Part shown: positions 59,147-64,000 of the stretch, piece after piece | How the letters are laid out: each line of letters begins with the position of its first letter | Position numbering within the stretch: position 1 is the stretch's first letter | Notes under the pieces: model-generated | What the model saw: only the letters and a program-made list of their open reading frames with translations | Databases searched by the model: none | What the model was told of the DNA's origin: nothing | Made by a program: the position numbers and the translations under genes | Source of the DNA: Marinibaculum pumilum | GTDB lineage: Bacteria > Pseudomonadota > Alphaproteobacteria > Ferrovibrionales > Ferrovibrionaceae | NCBI RefSeq assembly: GCF_042646425.1 | Contig: NZ_JBHRTR010000046.1 | Span: forward strand, 62,001 to 126,000 | DNA length: 64,000 bases | Reading direction: 5' to 3'

Positions 59147-59586
59147 CGGGCGGGGGGCAGAGCGCCTCCGGTTCGGCTGGAAACACGGCGGTCTCGGGCT
59201 CGACCCGTCCACGGGCTTCGCCCGTGAAACCCATTCCGGGTGGCCGGTTGAGCGGAGCCGGCAGAAGCAACAAGTCAGGGTGTGGCTGGGCTTGCGGGGC
59301 AGGTACAGAAGTTGGGCACGAGAGTCGTTGCCCGTCCCAACTCGTCACCACCGGGCTTGTCCCGGTGGTCTATGGCGCCGGCAGGCTCAATCAGGGCAGG
59401 CGTCTATTGAGAGGCGGCACCATGGACTCGCGGGACAAGCCCGCGAGTGACGCCGGTGGGTTACGCGGGCAATCCCTGCCGCGCCATCGCCGCGCTCGAC
59501 CGGACAGTACTGGCCTATGGCCGGGATGACCAATCGGACGGCAAGACCGCTTCCACCTGTACAGGCAGTGCTCTGGGACCGCCCGT
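59147..59586. repeat. 440-base gene-free hairpin cluster
   Basis: No coding frame of note. It contains ACGGGC-TTC-GCCCGT (59211-59225), CCACCGGG-CTTGT-CCCGGTGG (59348-59368) and ACTCGCGGG-ACAAG-CCCGCGAGT (59426-59448), each flanked by pieces of the dispersed repeat family (such as AACCCATTCCGGG). It separates the paaGIK operon from the convergent VOC/hydratase genes and appears to be decayed, nested repeat copies. Confidence 0.6.
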
Positions 59587-60033
59587 TCAGCCCGGCGCCG
59601 GGCCGTCGGCGATGCCGAGGCAGAGGATGTGCCCGTCCGGGTCCCGCAGGTAGAGCTCCCGCATCCCGTACCATTGCGTGACCGGGCCGGTGACCACCGC
59701 CTCCGGCGGCACGCGCTGCAGCACCGCGTCGGGATCGAAGCCCTGGAAATAGATCGCCGCGTCGGGGCTGCCCGGCGCCGCCGCATTGTCGGCCACCAGC
59801 GCGAAGACCGACAGCTCCGCCGCCAGGCTCTCCGCCGTCTGCAGCATCAGCCGGGCGCCGTTCCAGTCCAGGGTCGCGAAGACGGCGTCGCTGCCGTCGG
59901 TTTCCGCCAGCATGCTGCGGTCCGCCGCCACGGCGAAGGAAAGGGTCAGTCCCAGAAAATCCTGGTAGAAGGCCAGGGCACGGGCCATGTCGGCGACCCG
60001 CAGGTTCGGCACGATCATCGCGGCCTCCGGCAT
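59587..60033 (-). CDS. VOC (glyoxalase/bleomycin-resistance/dioxygenase) family protein
   Basis: A 148-residue single vicinal-oxygen-chelate protein: MIVPNLRVADMARALAFYQDFLGL at the N-terminus, ATLDWNGARLMLQTA in the middle, and RELYLRDPDGHILCLGIAD at the C-terminus. Paired beta-alpha-beta-beta-beta units make a metal-binding site; function may be isomerase, extradiol-cleavage-like, or binding. It starts 3 bases after the hydratase stop (TGAGCGATG), with GAGGA within the upstream gene, so the two are coupled. An aromatic-catabolic role is likely from context. Confidence 0.88.
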   Translation of the reverse strand: MPEAAMIVPNLRVADMARALAFYQDFLGLTLSFAVAADRSMLAETDGSDAVFATLDWNGARLMLQTAESLAAELSVFALVADNAAAPGSPDAAIYFQGFDPDAVLQRVPPEAVVTGPVTQWYGMRELYLRDPDGHILCLGIADGPAPG

Positions 60034-60036
60034 CGC

Positions 60037-60846
60037 TCAGTCCTCGACCTGAAGTTCGACGCCGCCCATCGAGCGGCCGTCATGGGCGGTCAGCTGGAAG
60101 GTGTAGTGCCGGCCGGCTTCCGCGAACTGGGTGCGGACCATGGAGCCGGTCATCACCAGGCTGCCGGCGGGCAGGGTCTCGCCGCGGCTGCCCAGATGGG
60201 CGGCCAGCCAGGACAGGGCCGCCAGCGGATGGCCCAGCACGTCGGCGCCGGCGCCCTGGTCGATCATCGTGCCGTCGATCGCCAGCCGGCCGGTGCAGGC
60301 GGCGAGGTCGGGCCAGGCCGCCAGCTCCTCGCCCAGCACGATGCCGGCGTTCCAGCCGTTGTCGGCGATGATGGAGAAGGCGTCGAGCCCGTCGTACGAG
60401 GCCGCGCGGTCGTCGATCAGCTCGAAGGCCGGGGCCACCGACGCCACGAGCTCCTCCGCCGCCGCATGCGCCAGGGGACCGGCTTGCGGCGGCAGGTCGC
60501 GGGCGGTGCGCAGGCAGATCTCGCATTCCAGCCCTAGGCGGCCATAGGCGCCGCGGGAGAGCCGCGCCGGGCTGTGCGCCACGCCGCCGTCCAGGATCAC
60601 GCCGGCCAGCGGATGGTCGAGGTTGCAGAACGCCTGCATGCTGGCCGAGGTCAGGCCGATCTTCCAGCCCGCCGGCGCACCGCGGCCGGCGGCGCGGAAG
60701 GCGGCCACCACCCGGTCCTGCACCGCATAGGCGAGGTCCAGGTTGGCGCCCGCCTCTGGCGCGTAGCCGGGAAAGGGCCGCGCTGCCGCGTGGTCGGCCA
60801 CGATCCGTGCCGCCAGGGCCACGGCGTCCGCCTGCTGCTCGGTCAT
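60037..60846 (-). CDS. 2-keto-4-pentenoate hydratase / fumarylacetoacetate-hydrolase-fold protein
   Basis: A 269-residue member of the hydratase/decarboxylase family of meta-cleavage pathways (MhpD, BphH, DmpE/H). It has DLAYAVQDRVVAAFRAAGRGAPAGWKIGLTS at the start, GLECEICLRTARDLP (metal-binding Glu), PAFELIDDR and PAGSLVMTGSMV, the typical blocks. It would hydrate 2-hydroxypenta-2,4-dienoate-type products. ATG 60846 follows a perfect AAGGAGG. It lies between the TetR gene and the VOC gene; whether it belongs to the phenylacetate pathway or a separate aromatic route is unclear. Confidence 0.9.
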   Translation of the reverse strand: MTEQQADAVALAARIVADHAAARPFPGYAPEAGANLDLAYAVQDRVVAAFRAAGRGAPAGWKIGLTSASMQAFCNLDHPLAGVILDGGVAHSPARLSRGAYGRLGLECEICLRTARDLPPQAGPLAHAAAEELVASVAPAFELIDDRAASYDGLDAFSIIADNGWNAGIVLGEELAAWPDLAACTGRLAIDGTMIDQGAGADVLGHPLAALSWLAAHLGSRGETLPAGSLVMTGSMVRTQFAEAGRHYTFQLTAHDGRSMGGVELQVED

Positions 60847-60917
60847 GCATCCTCCTTGAGTCGGCTGCCGCACTCTAGCTCTGTCGCCCGCCGCGATGCC
60901 ATCGGCCCTGGCGCCTG

Positions 60918-61697
60918 TCACCTCGCGCGCACCTGGTCCGGCGCCCGCCCGGGCGCGATGCCGCCGGCGCAGAAGATCGCCAGGAAGTGGTCGACGATCC
61001 GGTCGAGTTCCACCTCACCCGCATCCGAATACCATTGCGGCATCCAGTTGAAGGCGCCGAACAGGGCGAAGGTGAAGAGACGGGGGTCGGAGACCTGCAC
61101 GGTGCCGTCCTGGCGCCCGGCCTCGATGATATGCCGGACCCGCAGCTCGAACTCCTTCTTGTAGCGGCGCAGCTTCGCCCTGGCCGGCGGCTTCAGGACA
61201 TTGTCGGAGACGAAGGCCATGCAATAGCCGAAATCGTCGTTGATGATCCGGGCATAGATCCGGAAATACAGCTTCAGTTTCTGCAGGGCGGTCTCATTGC
61301 CCTGCTGCGCGGCGGCGATCCGTTCGTCCAGGTCGTCCAGGGCCGTCTGGGCGATCTGGAACAGGATCTCGTCCTTGTTCCGCACATAGTAGTAGATCGT
61401 CGGCTTCGTCACCTGCAGGCGTGCCGCGATCTGGTCGATCGAGGTCTGGTGGTAGCCGCTCTCGGCGAAGGCCCGGGCCGCCGCTTCCAGGATCAGCCGC
61501 CGTTTGCGGGCATGCATCTCTTCGCGGTCGTCCGCCTCCCGCCAGGCCTTGGCCGCCATGCGCTTCGGCGCGGCGCGCCTTTCCCCCGCCTGTTTCCCCC
61601 CCGCCTGCTTCTCTCCAGCCTGCTTTCCCCGCGCTTTCTTCTCTGCCGGACTGCGCTTCGCCGGCTGGTCCGGCCTGGAGGCGGGGGACAACGTCAT
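60918..61697 (-). CDS. TetR family transcriptional regulator with Lys-rich leader
   Basis: A 259-residue repressor-type protein. The first 55 residues are basic and repetitive (KKARGKQAGEKQAGGKQAG), unusual for TetR regulators. The HTH is at about 62-105: RRLILEAAARAFAESGYHQTSIDQIAARLQVTKPTIYYYV. The C-terminal ligand domain follows. Start ATG 61697 is used; a GTG 18 bases upstream is also possible. It is divergent to a branched-chain-type ABC transporter and is probably transcribed with the hydratase and VOC genes, so it is likely to sense an aromatic or acyl-CoA effector. Such regulators near paa genes often respond to phenylacetyl-CoA. Confidence 0.9.
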   Translation of the reverse strand: MTLSPASRPDQPAKRSPAEKKARGKQAGEKQAGGKQAGERRAAPKRMAAKAWREADDREEMHARKRRLILEAAARAFAESGYHQTSIDQIAARLQVTKPTIYYYVRNKDEILFQIAQTALDDLDERIAAAQQGNETALQKLKLYFRIYARIINDDFGYCMAFVSDNVLKPPARAKLRRYKKEFELRVRHIIEAGRQDGTVQVSDPRLFTFALFGAFNWMPQWYSDAGEVELDRIVDHFLAIFCAGGIAPGRAPDQVRAR

Positions 61698-61851
61698 GGT
61701 TGCACGGATCTCCACGGAAGATGGGGGCGGGCAAGTGGAACCGGACTCATCCGTAGCGCAGGCACTGTCGCATTGCCAGTTTGCCGCGCAGCCGCTTCCA
61801 GCCGCTCACCGGGGTAGTGTCTACCTGATAGTCAGTAAAAATATAAAGTCG

Positions 61852-61887
61852 TTAGACAGAACCTACCATTCGGTATAGATAACCGAA
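61852..61887 (+). promoter_or_regulatory. candidate promoter with overlapping TetR operator
   Basis: TTAGAC (61852-61857) and TATAGAT (61874-61880), 16 bases apart, form a plausible -35/-10 pair for the ABC transporter gene. The inverted repeat TTCGGT-N7-ACCGAA (61869-61887) covers the -10, the standard place for a TetR-type operator. A second small palindrome, CTGA-TAG-TCAG, lies at 61825-61835. Assignment is by eye. Confidence 0.55.
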
Positions 61888-61940
61888 CACGTCGGAAGGA
61901 GCGCGTAAGCGCCCCGGCAACCGCGACCTCGGGAGGAAGC

Positions 61941-63125
61941 ATGAAACGCGTTCGCAGTGCCATCATCGGCGCCGCCTGTGCCGCCCTGGCGACAGCCGCC
62001 ATCCACCAGCCGGTCCAGGCCGAAGAGGCCGATGCCTTCAAGATCGGTGCGGTGGTGTCGTTCTCCGGCCCCTACGGAATCATCGGCGAGAGCATGAAGC
62101 GGGGCGTGGAGCTGGCCATCGAGCAGCGTGGCGGGACCGTCCTCGGCAAGCCCATCGAAGTGACCTGGGAAGACAGCGAGACCAAGCCGCAGCCGGCGGT
62201 GCAGAAGGCCTCGCGCCTGCTGGCCGACGGTGCGCACATGATATTCGGCGCGGTCAGTTCGGCCTCCACCGTGGCGCTGCAGGGCCTGGTGGACCAGCGC
62301 AAGGTGCCGCTGCTGGTGACGATTTCTGCGGACGACAAGATCACCCGGTCGGACGGCTCGCGATACACCTTCCGCACCTCCAATACCCTGGGCATGGAAC
62401 TGCGGATGGCGGTGGAGTTCACCAAGGCGCGCGGCCTGAAGAAGGTCTACGGCGTCGGCGCCGACTATGCGGTGACCCGCGCGGGCTGGGAGTACTACCG
62501 CGACCAGATGAAGGAGCTGGGGGTCGAGATCGTGGGCGAGGATTTCCCCGCGCTCGGCAACCGCGACTATTCCGTCATCATCGACAAGATCGCCAACAGC
62601 GATGCGGAAGCAGCGGTGCTGATCGTGACCGGCAGCGATGCCGTCACCTTCCTGAAGCAGGCCGCCCAGGCGGGACTGAACAAGGACAAGCTGCTGTTCG
62701 GCCCTGTGCTGCAGGACGAGTTGCTGGCCGCCGCGGTCGGGCCGGGCTCGGTCGGTGCGAACTCCGGTGTCCGCTACCATTTCTCCTACGACGTCCCCGC
62801 CAACAAGGCTTTCGTGGAGGCCTATCGCGCGAAGTACGGCGAATGGCCGAACAGCTTCGCCGGCGAAGCCTATGACGGCATGAGCTGGTTCCTGGACGTG
62901 ATCGACGAGACCGGTTCCTGGGACAAGGAGGCCTGGATCGACGCCTTTGCCGGCTCGACGCGGGAGAATTCGCTGGAAGGCACCAAGGTGATGCGGGCCT
63001 GCGACCATCAGGCGATGCAGGTCGGCCTCTGGGGCGAGGTGGTGAAGGGAGAGCCGCCGTTGCCGGAGCTGACGATGAAGATCACCGACGTGTTCCAGCC
63101 CGATGTGCTGTTCCCGTCCTGCTGA
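61941..63125 (+). CDS. branched-chain amino acid/aromatic-type ABC transporter substrate-binding protein
   Basis: A 394-residue periplasmic receptor of the LivJ/HAAT family. A signal peptide ends near HQPVQAEEA. The ligand fold begins FKIGAVVSFSGPYGIIGES, with a typical AVSSASTVALQGLVDQ loop and TSNTLGMELRMAVEF. HAAT systems bring in amino acids and aromatic acids. ATG 61941 follows GGGAGGAAGC. It is the first gene of an operon whose permease follows. With paaGIK, hydratase and VOC genes nearby, the ligand may be an aromatic acid; this is inference. Confidence 0.92.
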   Translation: MKRVRSAIIGAACAALATAAIHQPVQAEEADAFKIGAVVSFSGPYGIIGESMKRGVELAIEQRGGTVLGKPIEVTWEDSETKPQPAVQKASRLLADGAHMIFGAVSSASTVALQGLVDQRKVPLLVTISADDKITRSDGSRYTFRTSNTLGMELRMAVEFTKARGLKKVYGVGADYAVTRAGWEYYRDQMKELGVEIVGEDFPALGNRDYSVIIDKIANSDAEAAVLIVTGSDAVTFLKQAAQAGLNKDKLLFGPVLQDELLAAAVGPGSVGANSGVRYHFSYDVPANKAFVEAYRAKYGEWPNSFAGEAYDGMSWFLDVIDETGSWDKEAWIDAFAGSTRENSLEGTKVMRACDHQAMQVGLWGEVVKGEPPLPELTMKITDVFQPDVLFPSC

Positions 63126-63203
63126 CCTGCCATAGCGACGACCGGGCGGCCGGCAATCCTGGCCGCCCGGTCCGCAGCTCCAACCTGATCAGACTGGCGA
63201 TCC

Positions 63204-64000
63204 GTGTCCACCATCGTCATCGGCCTCTCCATGGGGCTCCTGCTCTTCCTCCTGGCGGCGGGGCTGACCCTGATCTTCGGCATGCTGCGGGTGATCAACT
63301 TCGCCCATGGCTCGCTGTACATGCTGGGCGCCTATCTCGCCTATCAGGCGACCGTCATGACGGGCAGCTTCTGGGTCGGCCTGCTGCTGGCGCCGCTGAT
63401 CGCCGCCGGTGTCGGCGCGGCGATGGAGCGGGTCGCGCTGCGCCCGGTCTATGACCGCGACCATGTCTACCAGCTGCTGCTGACCTTCGGCTTCATCCTG
63501 GTGCTGGAAGAGGCGGTGCGCATCTTCTGGGGGCTGGATTACAAGCAGATGTCGCCGCCGGAGCTGTTCTCGGAGCCCGTCGCGCTGTTCGGTTCCTCCG
63601 TGCCGTCCTATCGCCTGTTCATCATCGGCTTCGGGGCACTTGTCTCCGCCGGGCTCTTCCTGCTGCTCGACCGCACCCGCTACGGCATCGTCATCCGCGC
63701 CGCCAGCAGCGATCCCGACATGGTGCGCACCCTGGGGATCAGCGTCTCGCGGATGCGGACCCTGGTCTTCGCCTTCGGCGCCGGGCTCGCCGCCCTGGGC
63801 GGCGTGGTGGCCGCGCCGCTGCTGCCGATCGAACTGGGCATGGGCTTCAGCGTGATCATCGACTGCTTCATCGTCGTGATCGTCGGCGGGCTGGGCAATA
63901 TCCGCGGTGCGATCATGGCGGCGCTGCTGATCGGCATGACCCGGGCGATCGGCTATTCCTACGCGCCCGACTGGGTCGACTTCCTGACCTTCGTGCTGCT
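63204..64000 (+). CDS. branched-chain-type ABC transporter permease (LivH family), cut by the window end
   Basis: At least 265 residues of a LivH-type inner-membrane permease: GLTLIFGMLRVINFAHGSLYMLGAY (conserved first helices), then DRTRYGIVIRAASSDPDMVRTLGISVSRMRTLVFAFGAG, the EAA-like cytoplasmic loop. The start GTG 63204 gives the usual N-terminus VSTIVIGLSMG. It is 78 bases after the substrate-binding protein gene. LivM, LivG and LivF homologues should follow beyond the edge. Confidence 0.92.
   Translation, partial: MSTIVIGLSMGLLLFLLAAGLTLIFGMLRVINFAHGSLYMLGAYLAYQATVMTGSFWVGLLLAPLIAAGVGAAMERVALRPVYDRDHVYQLLLTFGFILVLEEAVRIFWGLDYKQMSPPELFSEPVALFGSSVPSYRLFIIGFGALVSAGLFLLLDRTRYGIVIRAASSDPDMVRTLGISVSRMRTLVFAFGAGLAALGGVVAAPLLPIELGMGFSVIIDCFIVVIVGGLGNIRGAIMAALLIGMTRAIGYSYAPDWVDFLTFVL

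Overview
The window is about 64 kb of very GC-rich DNA (roughly 70% G+C by eye) from an alphaproteobacterium, most likely a Rhodospirillales-type organism. This placement is inferred from a SAM-II riboswitch before metZ, the argD-argF-hslO order, TRAP and HAAT-type transporters, and alphaproteobacterial palindromic repeats; the genus cannot be named. It is a draft contig with one run of Ns inside a meaB-like gene. No rRNA, tRNA, CRISPR array, transposase or prophage gene was seen.

Region 1-31 kb is mostly housekeeping and catabolic. It holds a secreted alpha/beta hydrolase (cut by the left edge), riboswitch-controlled metZ, apaG, folE, murI and an unknown gene. A GntR regulator with two winged-helix domains and an SDR lie divergent to an operon of a second SDR, an Ldh_2-family dehydrogenase and a TRAP transporter (dctPQM). 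Then come a minus-strand run argD-argF-hslO-lipoprotein-RND adaptor-RND pump, a DUF2165 protein, an orphan ABC-2 permease, arsC, meaB, a Gly-rich exported protein, an ECF sigma/anti-sigma pair, an aminotransferase and a thiolase. YceI and an acyl-CoA-ligase-like gene follow at 31-33 kb.

Region 33.4-48.1 kb is the standout. Two divergent transcription units carry four paralogous membrane-anchored SGNH-hydrolase-like proteins and five copies of an unrecognised, two-cysteine, beta-rich domain: two single-domain proteins, one tandem protein, and one fused to an SGNH domain. Interleaved with them are the three parts of a saxitoxin-cluster-type O-carbamoylation set (SxtJ-like, DUF5989/SxtK-like and a NodU/SxtI-type carbamoyltransferase), and a 1028-residue TPR-methyltransferase closes the unit. 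I read this as a candidate uncharacterised surface-glycan or secondary-metabolite decoration system: a cytoplasmic carbamoyl transfer coupled to periplasmic acyl-ester chemistry. One SGNH copy has lost its catalytic Asp.

Region 48.1-64 kb returns to catabolism. An LvaABC/ACAD10-11-like module (APH kinase, DUF6285, acyl-CoA dehydrogenase) with a histidine phosphatase is followed by a quinone oxidoreductase, an HSD10-like SDR and a calcineurin-like phosphoesterase. Next are paaG-paaI-paaK of phenylacetate degradation, a VOC protein and a 2-keto-4-pentenoate hydratase, a TetR regulator, and a divergent branched-chain-type ABC transporter that runs off the right edge. Several hairpin-rich dispersed repeats sit between genes here.
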